A DNA stretch of 64,000 nucleotides from Burkholderia sp. SRS-46 (GCF_004343775.1 NZ_PTXL01000001.1:806001-870000); one strand, 5' to 3'; counted from the first letter of the stretch, positions 18,680-29,000 are shown. The notes: generated from the letters alone by a model not told the origin. A program made the numbers and translations.

Positions 18680-21046
18680 ATGAAACCCGAATCCGTGTCC
18701 CCGCGGCGGCAGCTCGGCCGCCGCTTCCTCGTCGAATGGATCGCGATCGGCTGTCTCGGCATCGCGGTGATCGCCGTGTGCGTGCTCGGCCGCGCGTCGA
18801 CGAGCGTCGACGGCCTGGTGTACGACCGGCTGCTGATGCTGCGCAGCCTGCCGCTGTCGCCCGACATCGTCGTCGTCGACATCGACAACGCGAGCGTCGC
18901 GGCGCTCGGCCGCTGGCCGTGGCCGCGCAGCGTGCACGCACGGCTGCTCGACGCGCTGTCGCGCGCGCAGCCGGCCGCCGTGGTGTACGACGTGCTGTTC
19001 ACCGAGCCGTCGACGGAAGACCCCTCGTTCGCGGCCGGGCTCGGCCGGGTGCCGACCTTCCTGCCGATCCTGCTGAGCCCGGAGGAGCCGGACGGCACGC
19101 GCACCGTCGATCCGCCGGTGCCCGCGCTCGCGGCGCGCGCCGCGGGCCTCGGCCACATCAATCTCGAAGTCGATCCCGACGGCATCGTGCGCAGCGTCGC
19201 GCTGTACGAAAGCGACGGCCGCAAGCGCTGGCCGCAACTGATGGTGCCGGTGTTCGACGCGATCCGCGCCGGCAAGCTGCATCCGGCCGGCGGCGCGCCG
19301 GGCGCGCGCGCGTACGACGAGGGCCGCTATCTGATCCCGTTCAACCGCAACACGCCCGCCTACCCGACGCTGTCGTTCGACGACGTGCTCGACGGCCGCG
19401 TGCCGCCCGGCGCGCTGCGCGGCAAGATCGTCGTCGTCGGCGTGACCGCGTCCGGGCTGTACGACCGCTTCGCGACGCCCGTGTCCGGCGATTTCGGCCC
19501 GCTCGCGGGCGTCTACATCCACGCCGGCGTGCTCGACATGCTGACCACCGGCCGGGCCATCGCGCCGGTGTCGCGCGCGGGGCTGTTCGCCGCGTCGCTG
19601 CTGCCGCTCGCGGTGCTGCTGGCCGGCTTCCTGATGCTGTCGCCGTGGCGCGCGCTGCTGCTGACGCTGAGCCTCGCCGCGCTCGCCGTGTGCGCGAGCG
19701 CGGCGCTGCTGTACGAAGCGCGGCTGTGGCTGTCGCCCGCGCCGGCGGTCTTCGGGCTGATCGCCGCGTATCCGATCTGGAACTGGCGGCGGCTCGAGAT
19801 GACGATGTCGCACCTGCGCCGCGAGCTGCAGCGGCTCGCCGACGAGCCGCACCTGCTGCCGGAAGCGCCGCACACGCGCAGCGTCGGCGGCGACGTGCTC
19901 GAACGGCAGATGGCGCTGATGGCGCAGGCCGCGCAGCGCGTGCAGGACATGAAGCGGTTCGTATGGGACAGTCTCGACAGCATGCCCGAGCCGATCTTCG
20001 TCACCGATCTGGCCGGCACCGTGCTGATCGCGAATCACGCGGCAAAGCGCCATGCGGCGCGGCTCGCGCTGCCGCTGCCGGAAGGTGCGCCGCTGCGCGC
20101 CGCGCTCGGCGAGCTGACCTTCGTGAAGACGGTCGACGGCAATGCCGAGCACGACGCCTCGCTCCGCCGGCACTGGCCGGCCGCGCTCGACCCGACGCTC
20201 GAGGCCGAACACGATGCGATGGAGCGGGGCATCGAAGTGCGCGATCGCGACGGCCTCGATCATCTGCTACGCTACGCGCCGTGCACGAACGCGCAGGGCC
20301 GCGTGACCGGCTGGATCGCCGGCCTCGTCGACGTGACCGAGCTGCACGCCGCCGAGCGCCAGCGCGAGGAGGCGCTGCACCTGCTGTCGCACGACATGCG
20401 TTCGCCGCAGTCGTCGATCCTCGCGCTGGTCGAGATCGAGCGGCAGCGCGTCGACTCCGAGGACGTGCGCGGGATGCTGGCGCGGATCGAGCGCTATGCG
20501 CATCGCGCGCTGTCGCTCGCCGACGAGTTCGTGCAGCTCGCGCGCGCGGAATCGCAGGCGTACCAGCTCGAGGCGACGAGTTTCGTCGACGTGCTGATCG
20601 ATGCGAGCGACGAGGTGTGGCCGCAGGCGCAGGCCAAGCGCATCCGCATCGACACCGACGTCGGCAGCGAGATGGCCTGGGTGCATGCGGATCGGTCCTT
20701 GATCACGCGTGCGTTCGTGAACCTGCTGAACAACGCGGTCAAGTACAGCCCGACCGACACCGTGATCGCGTGTACGCTGTCGATCGAGCCGGCGGCGAAG
20801 CGAATGACCTGTACGATTCGCGATCAGGGCTACGGCATTTCGCCGGAAGACCAGCGTTATCTGTTCGAGCGGTTCAAGCGGTTCCATGCCGGCGAACGGC
20901 CCGAAATTTCGGGCTCCGGGCTCGGCATGGCGTTCGTGAAGACGGTCGTCACGCGCCACGGCGGCAGCGTGTCGGTCGACAGCGAAGTGGGCGTCGGCAC
21001 CGCGGTGACGGTTGCGTTGCCCACGATCGACGAGCCGTCCGCCTGA
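18680..21046 (+). CDS. CHASE2-domain sensor histidine kinase
   Basis: 788 aa membrane kinase. A first membrane segment (about 20-38) leads to a periplasmic CHASE2 domain (about 40-305). About three membrane helices follow (LFAASLLPLAVLLAGFLMLS onward), then a PAS-like segment and the catalytic core. His571 in LLSHDMRSPQSS is the phosphorylation site; the ATPase has NLLNNAVKYSP (N box), DQGYGIS and GSGLGMAFVKTVV. The three-helix layout after CHASE2 is standard for the family. It lies 10 bp after the LysM-FecR gene in the same operon as its probable response regulator. Signal unknown; a cell-envelope cue is plausible. Confidence 0.92.
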   Translation: MKPESVSPRRQLGRRFLVEWIAIGCLGIAVIAVCVLGRASTSVDGLVYDRLLMLRSLPLSPDIVVVDIDNASVAALGRWPWPRSVHARLLDALSRAQPAAVVYDVLFTEPSTEDPSFAAGLGRVPTFLPILLSPEEPDGTRTVDPPVPALAARAAGLGHINLEVDPDGIVRSVALYESDGRKRWPQLMVPVFDAIRAGKLHPAGGAPGARAYDEGRYLIPFNRNTPAYPTLSFDDVLDGRVPPGALRGKIVVVGVTASGLYDRFATPVSGDFGPLAGVYIHAGVLDMLTTGRAIAPVSRAGLFAASLLPLAVLLAGFLMLSPWRALLLTLSLAALAVCASAALLYEARLWLSPAPAVFGLIAAYPIWNWRRLEMTMSHLRRELQRLADEPHLLPEAPHTRSVGGDVLERQMALMAQAAQRVQDMKRFVWDSLDSMPEPIFVTDLAGTVLIANHAAKRHAARLALPLPEGAPLRAALGELTFVKTVDGNAEHDASLRRHWPAALDPTLEAEHDAMERGIEVRDRDGLDHLLRYAPCTNAQGRVTGWIAGLVDVTELHAAERQREEALHLLSHDMRSPQSSILALVEIERQRVDSEDVRGMLARIERYAHRALSLADEFVQLARAESQAYQLEATSFVDVLIDASDEVWPQAQAKRIRIDTDVGSEMAWVHADRSLITRAFVNLLNNAVKYSPTDTVIACTLSIEPAAKRMTCTIRDQGYGISPEDQRYLFERFKRFHAGERPEISGSGLGMAFVKTVVTRHGGSVSVDSEVGVGTAVTVALPTIDEPSA

Positions 21047-21082
21047 CAGGGCCGGGTGCGGCGGCAAGCATTGGGGAAAGCC

Positions 21083-21697
21083 ATGAAACGAGAATGGGCG
21101 GCCGTCGCGCTGGCGGCGGCGCTGTTGACGGGGTGCGCCGGCGTGACGAGCGGCGTGAGCGCGGTCGGGCGGCCGGACGCGTTCGCGTCGGGCGGGCACG
21201 GCTACGGGTTCGTGCGCAGCGCCGCGCAGGCGGACGACGCGCAATACCGGCAGGTCGAATCGCTCGTGCGCGACGAGCTTGCGCGCCGCGGGTTCGACGC
21301 GCAGCCGCTCCCGGACGCGCGCTACCGGCTGTCGGTCGCGTATGCGACGCAGCCCGCCACGGTCGCCGCGTCGGCCGAGCAGTGCGGCGGCGCGAGCAGC
21401 GCGTGCGTCGTGGTCGACGGGCCGGCGCCGTTCGGGCTGCCGTTCGCCGGCACGGTGTATCGCCATGTGCTGACACTGCGTTTCGTCGACGCGAAGTCGG
21501 GTGCCGACGTGTATCGCGTGTCGGCGGCGCTGCGCGATCGCGAGCCGGGAACCGGCCACGCGGCGCCCGCGCTCGTGAAGAGCGCGCTGGCGAAACTGCC
21601 GTTCGAGGCCGGCGAAGGCTGGCTCGTGAAGACGAAAAAAGACGACGCGGGCGGGATGCCGGGCGTCGTCTCGGTGAAACCGGCCGAAGCGCGCTGA
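21083..21697 (+). CDS. DUF4136-like lipoprotein
   Basis: 204-aa putative outer-membrane or periplasmic lipoprotein. The N-terminus has a short signal peptide ending in a lipobox-like LLTGC (Cys15). The body resembles DUF4136 proteins: GYGFVRSAAQADDAQYRQVESLVRDELARRGF early, a central hydrophilic segment and a conserved-looking VYRHVLTLRF. It follows the CHASE2 kinase by 36 bp with GGGGAAAG upstream, so it is probably part of that operon or its regulated output. Function unknown. Confidence 0.78.
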   Translation: MKREWAAVALAAALLTGCAGVTSGVSAVGRPDAFASGGHGYGFVRSAAQADDAQYRQVESLVRDELARRGFDAQPLPDARYRLSVAYATQPATVAASAEQCGGASSACVVVDGPAPFGLPFAGTVYRHVLTLRFVDAKSGADVYRVSAALRDREPGTGHAAPALVKSALAKLPFEAGEGWLVKTKKDDAGGMPGVVSVKPAEAR

Positions 21698-21715
21698 GCG
21701 CGTCGGCCGTCTGGC

Positions 21716-21737
21716 GGGCCCGCATTGCCGCGGGCCC
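21716..21737. terminator. hairpin between the lipoprotein gene and galU
   Basis: GGGCCCGC (21716-21723) pairs with GCGGGCCC (21730-21737) over a 6-nt loop, between convergent stop codons. The T run is weak (TTGG), so it may serve both strands as a moderate terminator. Confidence 0.45.
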
Positions 21738-21746
21738 TTGGCCGCG

Positions 21747-22631
21747 TTACGCGGCCGGCGGCGTAACGCCGCGCGTGCGCAGGTATTCGTCGAACTCGGT
21801 GCCGACTTCCGGGTGGCGCAGCGCGAACTCGACGGTCGCCTTCAGGTAGCCGAGCTTGCTGCCGCAGTCGTAGCGCGTGCCCTGGTATTTATAGGCCAGC
21901 ACCTGCTCGTCGGCGAGCAGCGCCTCGATCGCGTCGGTCAGCTGCAGCTCGCCGCCCGCGCCCGGCTTCAGCGCGCGCAGGTGCTCGAAGATCCGCGGCT
22001 TCAGGATGTAGCGGCCGACCACGCCGAGGTTCGACGGCGCGACTTCCGGCGCGGGCTTCTCGACGATCGCCGACATCTTGATGATCGACTCTTCCCATTC
22101 CTTGCCGTCGACGATGCCGTACGACTTCGTCTCCGACGGCGGGATCTCTTCGACGCCGATGATCGAGCTGTGATAGTGGTCGAACACGTCGACCATCTGC
22201 TTCATCACGGGCGGGGTGCCGTCGAGCAGGTCGTCGGCGAGGATCACCGCGAACGGGTTGTCCGCGACCAGCTTCTCCGCGCACAGCACCGCGTGGCCGA
22301 GGCCGAGCGCTTCCGGTTGGCGCACGTAGAAGCAGTCGACATGGCTCGGCTTGATGCTGCGCACCAGCTCCAGCAGCTTTTCCTTGCCGCGCGCCTCGAG
22401 CTCCGCCTCGACTTCGTACGACTTGTCGAAATGGTCCTCGATCGCGCGCTTGCTGCGCCCGGTGACGAAGATCATTTCCGTGATGCCGGCGGCGATCGCT
22501 TCCTCGACCGCGTACTGGATCAGCGGCTTGTCGACGACAGGCAGCATTTCCTTCGGGCTGGCCTTGGTCGCGGGCAGGAAGCGCGTTCCGAGGCCGGCGA
22601 CCGGGAATACTGCCTTGGTGACTTTCAACAT
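21747..22631 (-). CDS. galU: UTP-glucose-1-phosphate uridylyltransferase
   Basis: Makes UDP-glucose for exopolysaccharide, LPS and trehalose synthesis. 294 aa, normal length. The nucleotide-binding signature [17 protein letters not shown] is intact, with later motifs [10 protein letters not shown] and [18 protein letters not shown]. The ATG at 22631 starts [13 protein letters not shown]. It lies 83 bp after valS on the same strand. A perfect TATAAT (minus strand, 22688-22683) sits about 50 bp upstream, so it probably has its own promoter although no good -35 is visible. Confidence 0.96.
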   Translation of the reverse strand: MLKVTKAVFPVAGLGTRFLPATKASPKEMLPVVDKPLIQYAVEEAIAAGITEMIFVTGRSKRAIEDHFDKSYEVEAELEARGKEKLLELVRSIKPSHVDCFYVRQPEALGLGHAVLCAEKLVADNPFAVILADDLLDGTPPVMKQMVDVFDHYHSSIIGVEEIPPSETKSYGIVDGKEWEESIIKMSAIVEKPAPEVAPSNLGVVGRYILKPRIFEHLRALKPGAGGELQLTDAIEALLADEQVLAYKYQGTRYDCGSKLGYLKATVEFALRHPEVGTEFDEYLRTRGVTPPAA

Positions 22632-22682
22632 GATCGAACCTTTGTTCCTGTAATCGACACTGCGGTTGATGTTCGCGCCCGC

Positions 22683-22688
22683 ATTATA
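22683..22688 (-). promoter_or_regulatory. galU: galU promoter, -10 element
   Basis: A perfect TATAAT on the minus strand, 51 bp before the galU ATG and inside the 83-bp gap after valS. A -35 match is poor at 16-18 bp spacing. Confidence 0.45.
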
Positions 22689-22714
22689 GTGAACGCAAAC
22701 ACCCTTACGGTTTG

Positions 22715-25582
22715 TTACGCCGGCAGCCGCTCGAGTTGCGCGCCGAGTTTCTCGAGCGTGCTCTGGAACTCGGCGAGACGCTTCTGCTCCTGCTCGACGA
22801 CGGCGGGCGGCGCTTTCGCGACGAACGCCTCGTTGCCGAGCTTGGCCTGGCACTTCGCGATCTCGCCCGTCAGGCGCGCGACTTCCTTCGACAGGCGCTC
22901 GCGTTCCGCCTTGACGTCGATCTCCACCTTCAGCACCAGCTTGTTCCGGCCGACGATCGCGATCGGCGCGCCGTGCGCCTCCTGGTCGAGCGCGGCTTCG
23001 TCCGCGAGGATCTGCACGTCGGACAGGCGGGCCAGGGCCTGCACGTACGGCGCGAACGCGCGCAGGCGCTCGGCGTCGCCGGCCGCGAGCAGCGGCACCT
23101 TGGTCGCCGGCGACAGGTTCATTTCGCCGCGCAGGTTGCGGCACGCATCGACGACCGCCTTCAGGTCGGCCGCCCATTGCTCGGACGCCTCGTCGATCTT
23201 CTTCAGGTCGGCAACCGGATACGCCTGCGTCATCAGCGATGCTTCGCCCTCGGCCTTGCCTTGCGGATAGCGGCCCGCGAGCGGCGCCACCTTCTGCCAC
23301 AGCGCTTCCGTGATGAACGGGATGATCGGGTGCGCGAGGCGCAGCACCGTCTCGAGCACGCGCAGCAGCGTGCGGCGCGTTGCGCGCTGCTGCTCCGGCG
23401 TACCGTTCTGGATCTGCACCTTCGCGAGCTCGAGGTACCAGTCGCAGTATTCGTCCCAGACGAACTTGTAGATGCTGTTCGCGATGTTGTCGAAGCGGTA
23501 GTCGGCGAAGCCCTTCGCGATGTCGGCCTCGGTGCGCTGCAGCAGCGACACGATCCAGCGGTCGGCGGCCGAGAAGTCGAGGTAGCCGCCGGGGCCGCAG
23601 TCGCCCGCGCCGCACAGTTCCGGCTTGTCGAGCCCGCAGTCGTGGCCTTCGCAGTTCATCAGCACGAAGCGCGTCGCGTTCCACAGCTTGTTGCAGAAGT
23701 TGCGGTAGCCTTCGCAGCGCGCGAGGTCGAAGTTCACGTTGCGGCCGAGCGTCGCCATCGACGCCATCGTGAAGCGCAGCGCGTCGGTGCCGAACGCGGC
23801 GATGCCGTCCGGGAACTCCTTGCGCGTCTTCTTCTCGATCGACGGGGCCCGCTTCGGGTCCATCAGGCCCGTCGTGCGCTTCGCGACCAGCGCTTCGAGG
23901 TCGATGCCGTCGACGATGTCGATCGGGTCGAGCGTGTTGCCCTTGCTCTTCGACATCTTCTGGCCTTCCGCGTCGCGCACGAGGCCGTGCACGTAGACGG
24001 TGTGGAACGGCACCTGGCCCGTGAAGTGGGTCGTCATCATCACCATCCGGGCGACCCAGAAGAAGATGATGTCGAAGCCGGTGACGAGCACCGACGACGG
24101 CAGGAAGTGCTTCAGCTCCGGCGTCTCGTTCGGCCAGCCGAGCGACGAGAACGGCACGAGCGCCGACGAGAACCACGTGTCGAGCACGTCCTCGTCACGC
24201 TTGAGCGCGCCCGCGTAGCCCTTCGCGGCCGCCTGCGCGCGCGCTTCTTCCTCGTTGCGCGCGACGAACACCTCGCCGTTCTCGCCGTACCACGCGGGAA
24301 TCTGGTGGCCCCACCACAGCTGGCGCGAGATGCACCAGTCCTGGATGTTCTCGAGCCACTGGTAGTAGGTGGTCGTCCAGTTTTCCGGGACGAACTTGAT
24401 CTGGCCGTTGCGCACCACGTCGAGCGACGTTTCGGTGATCGACTTGCCCGGGTTGAACGTGCCTTCCGGCGCCGGCTTCGTCATCGCGACGAACCACTGG
24501 TCGGTCAGCATCGGCTCGATCACGACGCCCGTGCGGTCGCCGCGCGGCACCATCAGCTTGTGCGGCTTCACGGAGTCGAGGAAGCCCTGCGCGTCGAGGT
24601 CGGCGACGATCGCCTTGCGCGCGTCGAAGCGGTCGAGGCCGCGATACTGCTCGGGGCCGTTGTCGTTGATCTTCGCGTCGAGCGTCAGGATCTCGATCGG
24701 CGCGAGGCTGTGGCGCAGGCCGACCTGGTAGTCGTTGAAGTCGTGCGCGGGCGTGACCTTCACGACGCCCGTGCCGAACTCGCGGTCGACGTAGTCGTCG
24801 GCGATCACCGGGATCTCGCGGCCCGTCAGCGGCAGCGTGACGAGTTTGCCGATCAGGTGCGCGTAGCGCTCGTCTTCCGGATGGACCATCAGCGCGACGT
24901 CGCCGAGCATCGTCTCGGGGCGGGTGGTCGCGACGGTCAGCGAGCCCGAGCCGTCGACGAGCGGGTAGCGGATGTGCCACAGGTGGCCGTTTTCCTCTTC
25001 GCTCGCGACCTCGAGATCCGACACGGCCGTGAGCAGCACCGGATCCCAGTTGACGAGGCGCTTGCCGCGGTAGATCAGGCCCTGTTCATAGAGCGTGACG
25101 AACACGTCGCGCACGGCGGCCGACATCTTGTCGTCCATCGTGAAGTATTCGCGCGACCAGTCGGGCGATGCGCCGAGGCGGCGCACCTGGCCGGTGATCG
25201 TCGAACCCGACTTTTCCTTCCATTCCCACACGCGCTCGACGAACTTCTCGCGGCCGAGGTCGTGGCGCGACACGCCCTGCGCGTCGAGCTGGCGCTCGAC
25301 GACGATCTGGGTCGCGATCCCCGCGTGGTCGGTGCCCGGCACCCACAGCGTGTTCTCGCCGAGCATCCGGTGGTAGCGGGTGAGGCCGTCCATGATCGTC
25401 TGGTTGAACGCGTGGCCCATGTGCAGCGTGCCCGTGACGTTCGGCGGCGGCAGCTGGATCGCGAAGTCGGGGCGGGCCGGGTCGAATGCCGGGGCGGCAT
25501 AGCCGCGTTTTTCCCACTCCGGCCCCCATTGGGACTCGATGGTGTGGGGCTCGAAGCTCTTCGCAAGCGTGTTGTCGCTCAT
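22715..25582 (-). CDS. valS: valyl-tRNA synthetase
   Basis: Charges tRNA-Val; 955 aa, normal for the class Ia enzyme. The HIGH motif appears as HMGH in [15 protein letters not shown] and the KMSKS motif in [14 protein letters not shown]. The editing (CP1) domain lies between them. The C-terminal coiled coil that contacts tRNA is visible ([20 protein letters not shown]). The frame is open to 25630, but [16 protein letters not shown] at 25582 is the family start. It is the only aminoacyl-tRNA synthetase in the window, with a strong sigma-70-like promoter just upstream. Confidence 0.97.
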   Translation of the reverse strand: MSDNTLAKSFEPHTIESQWGPEWEKRGYAAPAFDPARPDFAIQLPPPNVTGTLHMGHAFNQTIMDGLTRYHRMLGENTLWVPGTDHAGIATQIVVERQLDAQGVSRHDLGREKFVERVWEWKEKSGSTITGQVRRLGASPDWSREYFTMDDKMSAAVRDVFVTLYEQGLIYRGKRLVNWDPVLLTAVSDLEVASEEENGHLWHIRYPLVDGSGSLTVATTRPETMLGDVALMVHPEDERYAHLIGKLVTLPLTGREIPVIADDYVDREFGTGVVKVTPAHDFNDYQVGLRHSLAPIEILTLDAKINDNGPEQYRGLDRFDARKAIVADLDAQGFLDSVKPHKLMVPRGDRTGVVIEPMLTDQWFVAMTKPAPEGTFNPGKSITETSLDVVRNGQIKFVPENWTTTYYQWLENIQDWCISRQLWWGHQIPAWYGENGEVFVARNEEEARAQAAAKGYAGALKRDEDVLDTWFSSALVPFSSLGWPNETPELKHFLPSSVLVTGFDIIFFWVARMVMMTTHFTGQVPFHTVYVHGLVRDAEGQKMSKSKGNTLDPIDIVDGIDLEALVAKRTTGLMDPKRAPSIEKKTRKEFPDGIAAFGTDALRFTMASMATLGRNVNFDLARCEGYRNFCNKLWNATRFVLMNCEGHDCGLDKPELCGAGDCGPGGYLDFSAADRWIVSLLQRTEADIAKGFADYRFDNIANSIYKFVWDEYCDWYLELAKVQIQNGTPEQQRATRRTLLRVLETVLRLAHPIIPFITEALWQKVAPLAGRYPQGKAEGEASLMTQAYPVADLKKIDEASEQWAADLKAVVDACRNLRGEMNLSPATKVPLLAAGDAERLRAFAPYVQALARLSDVQILADEAALDQEAHGAPIAIVGRNKLVLKVEIDVKAERERLSKEVARLTGEIAKCQAKLGNEAFVAKAPPAVVEQEQKRLAEFQSTLEKLGAQLERLPA

Positions 25583-25629
25583 GGTGGAAATCTGCCGAAA
25601 AATGCGTGAATTGGATGCCGAATCCGACA

Positions 25630-25658
25630 ATTATAAATGCATCTATATGGGTGGTCAG
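25630..25658 (-). promoter_or_regulatory. valS: valS sigma-70-type promoter
   Basis: On the minus strand CTGACC (25658-25653) and TATAAT (25635-25630) are separated by 17 bp, giving a predicted transcript start about 40 nt before the valS ATG. The -10 is perfect and the -35 matches four of six consensus bases. Confidence 0.6.
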
Positions 25659-25772
25659 TCGCTGATATGAGCAGATCGATACCGGCCGGCCATGGCGCGA
25701 TCCGCGTGGTTGCGTCCCGTGGCTGTCGCGGCAGGCCTGCGCGATCGCGAACGGCAAGCTGCGCGGCCGACT

Positions 25773-25778
25773 TATAAT
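25773..25778 (+). promoter_or_regulatory. uvrD: uvrD -10 element
   Basis: A perfect TATAAT 40 bp upstream of the helicase ATG at 25818; the -35 region is not recognisable. The rest of the 235-bp valS/uvrD gap shows nothing further. Confidence 0.45.
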
Positions 25779-25817
25779 GTCGGGTCTGCACTTTTCTCGC
25801 CCGTCCGCTGCCGCTCC

Positions 25818-28184
25818 ATGCCCGATCTGCTCGCCAATCTCAACCCTGAACAATATGCCGCCGTCACGTTGCCGAACGAACCGGCGCTGATCCTCGCAGG
25901 GGCGGGCAGCGGCAAGACCCGCGTGCTGATCACGCGGATCGCGTGGCTGATCCAGCAGGGCTACGCGTCGCCCCCGACCGTGCTCGCCGTCACCTTCACG
26001 AACAAGGCCGCGCGCGAGATGATGGCGCGCCTGTCGGCGATGATGCCGATCGACACGCGCGGGATGTGGATCGGCACGTTCCACGGCCTGTGCAACCGGA
26101 TGCTGCGCGCGCACTACCGCGACGCGGGCCTGCCGCAGACGTTCCAGATCCTCGACACGTCCGACCAGCTGTCCGCGATCAAGCGGCTGATGAAGGGCGC
26201 GAACATCGACGACGAGAAGTATCCGCCGAAGAACGTCCAGTATTTCATCAACAATGCGAAGGAGCAGGGGCTGCGGCCCGACAAGGTCGACGCGACCGAC
26301 AGCTTCAACCGCAAGTTCGTCGAGATCTACCAGGCGTACGACCAGCAGTGCCAGCGCGAAGGCGTCGTCGATTTCCCCGAGCTGCTGCTGCGCTGCTACG
26401 AGCTGCTCGCGCACAACCCGCCGCTGCGCGCGCATTACCAGGCGCGCTTCCGGCACATCCTCGTCGACGAGTTCCAGGACACCAACAAGCTGCAGTACGC
26501 GTGGCTGAAGCTGCTCGCGGGCGGCCAGAACGCGATCTTCGCGGTGGGCGACGACGACCAGTCGATCTACGCGTTCCGCGGCGCGAACGTCGGCAACATG
26601 CGCGACTTCGAGGACGAGTTCCGGGTGCGCAACCTGATCAAGCTCGAGCAGAACTACCGGTCGCACGGCAACATCCTCGACGCGGCGAACCACCTGATCT
26701 CGAACAACGCGCACCGCCTCGGCAAGAACCTGCGCACGGATGCCGGCCACGGCGAGCCCGTGCGCGTGTACGAGGCGGCGACCGATTCGCAGGAAGCCGG
26801 CTGGATCGTCGAGGAGATCCGCTCGCTGATCAATTCCGGGATGGCGCGCAGCGAGGTCGCGATCCTGTATCGCAGCAACGCGCAGTCGCGCGCGATCGAG
26901 CACACGCTGATGACGGCCGGCATTGCGTACCGCGTGTACGGCGGCCTGCGCTTCTTCGAGCGGCAGGAAATCAAGCACGCGCTCGCGTATCTGCGCCTGA
27001 TCGACAACCCGAACGACGACACCGCGTTCGCGCGCGTCGTGAACTTCCCGACGCGCGGCATCGGCGCGCGCTCGATCGAGCAGCTCGCCGACGCCGCGCG
27101 CCTGTACGGCTGCGCGATGGCCGCGGCGATTCCTTACGTGACCGGCAAGGCCGGCTCGAGCCTCGGCGCGTTCGCGAACCTGATCGCGAAGATGCGCGCC
27201 GACACGCAGCAGATGAGCCTGCCGGAAACGGTCGAGTACGTGGCGCGCGCGAGCGGCCTGGCCGATTTCTACCAGGGCGAGCGCGAAGGCCAGGACCGGC
27301 TCGAGAACTTGCAGGAACTCGTCAACGCGGCCACCGCGTTCGTCAGCGAGGAGGGCTACGGGCTCGACACGCCGGCCCGCGCGATCCCGCTGCGCGCGGG
27401 TGCGATCGCCGCGCCGGCGCTCGGCGCGCAGCCGGACGGCGAGGGGGTCGACGTGCTCGACGCGGTGCCGCTCGGCGACCCGGCGCAGAACCCCGATACG
27501 ATGACGCCGCTCGCGGGCTTCCTGTCGCATGCGTCGCTCGAAGCGGGCGACAACCAGGCGCAGGCCGGCCAGGACGCGGTGCAGCTGATGACGGTGCACG
27601 CGGCGAAGGGGCTCGAATTTTCGGCGGTGTTCATCACCGGCCTCGAGGAAGGGCTGTTCCCGCACGAGAACAGCGTGCTCGAATCCGACGGCCTCGAGGA
27701 GGAGCGGCGCCTGATGTACGTCGCGATCACGCGCGCGAAGGAGCGGCTCTACCTGTCGTTCGCGCAGAGCCGCATGCTGCATGGCCAGACGCGCTACAAC
27801 GTGCGCTCGCGCTTCTTCGACGAACTGCCGCAGCACGTGCTGAAGTGGCTGACGCCGAAGGTCGAGGCGGGCGCGCGCTGGGGCGGCGGCCGCAGCGACA
27901 ACGCGGCCTGGGGGCGCGACTGGTTCGCCCGGCCGGGCGGCGGCAGTCGCGAGCAGATCGTCGATGCGGCCGTGTCCGCGCCGCTGCCCGCGTTCGCGGA
28001 CCAGCAGCGCGCGGCCGGCACGGGCTTCAAGGTCGGCCAGCCGGTGTTCCACAACAAGTTCGGCGAAGGCGTCGTCACCGCGCTCGAGGGCAGCGGCGCG
28101 GATGCGAAGGCCCAGGTGAAATTCAAGCGGCACGGCGAGAAGTGGCTCGCGCTGGCGGTCGCGAAACTGCAGGCGGTCGAATGA
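25818..28184 (+). CDS. uvrD: UvrD/PcrA-family ATP-dependent DNA helicase
   Basis: Superfamily 1 3'-5' helicase in excision and mismatch repair; 788 aa. Motifs in order: Walker A GAGSGKT (Lys33), Ia TFTNKAAREM, II VDEFQDTN, III GDDDQSIYAFRGA, IV QNYRS, V TVHAAKGLEF and VI YVAITRAKE. The C-terminal tail has the Tudor-like QPVFHNKFGEGVVT found in UvrD/PcrA. A large non-conserved insertion (about residues 515-575) is rich in Ala and Pro. The frame is open upstream to 25692, but the ATG at 25818 fits the family. Its stop overlaps the start of the nucleosidase gene (ATGA). Confidence 0.95.
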   Translation: MPDLLANLNPEQYAAVTLPNEPALILAGAGSGKTRVLITRIAWLIQQGYASPPTVLAVTFTNKAAREMMARLSAMMPIDTRGMWIGTFHGLCNRMLRAHYRDAGLPQTFQILDTSDQLSAIKRLMKGANIDDEKYPPKNVQYFINNAKEQGLRPDKVDATDSFNRKFVEIYQAYDQQCQREGVVDFPELLLRCYELLAHNPPLRAHYQARFRHILVDEFQDTNKLQYAWLKLLAGGQNAIFAVGDDDQSIYAFRGANVGNMRDFEDEFRVRNLIKLEQNYRSHGNILDAANHLISNNAHRLGKNLRTDAGHGEPVRVYEAATDSQEAGWIVEEIRSLINSGMARSEVAILYRSNAQSRAIEHTLMTAGIAYRVYGGLRFFERQEIKHALAYLRLIDNPNDDTAFARVVNFPTRGIGARSIEQLADAARLYGCAMAAAIPYVTGKAGSSLGAFANLIAKMRADTQQMSLPETVEYVARASGLADFYQGEREGQDRLENLQELVNAATAFVSEEGYGLDTPARAIPLRAGAIAAPALGAQPDGEGVDVLDAVPLGDPAQNPDTMTPLAGFLSHASLEAGDNQAQAGQDAVQLMTVHAAKGLEFSAVFITGLEEGLFPHENSVLESDGLEEERRLMYVAITRAKERLYLSFAQSRMLHGQTRYNVRSRFFDELPQHVLKWLTPKVEAGARWGGGRSDNAAWGRDWFARPGGGSREQIVDAAVSAPLPAFADQQRAAGTGFKVGQPVFHNKFGEGVVTALEGSGADAKAQVKFKRHGEKWLALAVAKLQAVE

Positions 28185-28975
28185 ACATGCGTCACACGTC
28201 TTCCGTGCCGGGCCAGCCGCTCGGCATCCTGGCCGCGCTGCCCGAGGAGCTCGGCGACCTGATCGCCGCGATGCGCGCCGAGGGCGCGGTCGAGACGGTC
28301 ACGCTCGGCCGCCGCGACTATCACGTCGGCACCGTGCACGGCGCGGCGTGCGTCGTCACGCTCGCGCGGATCGGCAAGGTCGCGGCCGCCGCGACGGCCA
28401 GCGCGCTGATCCACGTGTTCGGCGTCGCCGGCATCGTGTTTACGGGCGTCGCGGGCGGCGTCGCGCGCGCGGTGCGGGTGGGCGACGTCGTCGTCGCCGA
28501 TACGCTGCTGCAGCACGATCTCGATGCGTCGCCGCTGTTCCCGCGCTACGAGGTGCCGCTGCTCGGCATCACGCATTTCGAACCCGACGCCGAGCTGTCC
28601 GCGCGGCTGAAGGCCGCGTGCGCGCAGTTCATCGCGGAAGAGGGCGGCGCGCTCGCCGAGCGCTTCCGGCTGGCCGGCGCGCAGCTGCGCAACGGGCTCG
28701 TGATCAGCGGCGACCGCTTCGTGTCGAGCGAGCGCGAGGTCGTCGCGCTGCGCGACGCGCTGCCCGATGCGCTCGCGGTCGAGATGGAAGGCGCGGCGAT
28801 CGCGCAGGTGTGCGTCGAGCACGGCGTGCCGTTCGCGCTCGTGCGCACGATTTCCGACACCGCCGACGACCACGCGACCCAGTCCTTCTCGCATTTCCTG
28901 GCGGAAATCGCCAGTGCCTATTCGACCGGCATCCTCAAGCGCTTCCTGACGCTGCATGCGACGACGGCGGCCTGA
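28181..28975 (+). CDS. mtnN: 5'-methylthioadenosine/S-adenosylhomocysteine nucleosidase
   Basis: Hydrolyses MTA and SAH to adenine plus thioribose compounds, in methionine salvage and removal of SAH. 264 aa, about 30 longer than E. coli MtnN. Visible are the N-terminal GILAALPEELGDL with catalytic Glu, the GVAGGVARAVRVGDVVV loop, VEMEGAAIAQV and the catalytic Asp in RTISDTAD. The ATG at 28181 overlaps the uvrD stop (ATGA), so the two are translationally coupled. This links a repair helicase to SAM-cycle salvage, with no known direct functional tie. Confidence 0.9.
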   Translation: MNMRHTSSVPGQPLGILAALPEELGDLIAAMRAEGAVETVTLGRRDYHVGTVHGAACVVTLARIGKVAAAATASALIHVFGVAGIVFTGVAGGVARAVRVGDVVVADTLLQHDLDASPLFPRYEVPLLGITHFEPDAELSARLKAACAQFIAEEGGALAERFRLAGAQLRNGLVISGDRFVSSEREVVALRDALPDALAVEMEGAAIAQVCVEHGVPFALVRTISDTADDHATQSFSHFLAEIASAYSTGILKRFLTLHATTAA

Positions 28976-29000
28976 GGGCCGCCGTCGTTCGACATCGACG

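Noticed and set aside
18736-21849. 1037-residue plus-strand frame across the CHASE2 kinase
   Set aside because: Out-of-frame shadow of the kinase and the lipoprotein; Arg-rich, no motif.
21747-24176. Extension of galU far upstream into valS on the same strand
   Set aside because: The frame stays open inside valS by GC bias; GalU homology starts at [13 protein letters not shown] and has its own -10.
22712-25609. 965-residue plus-strand frame opposite valS
   Set aside because: Antisense shadow of valS, which has both HIGH and KMSKS motifs; no ribosome site or domain.
25086-28133. 1015-residue minus-strand frame across uvrD and into valS
   Set aside because: Mostly antisense to the helicase and low-complexity; not a valS extension since it is out of frame with the synthetase.
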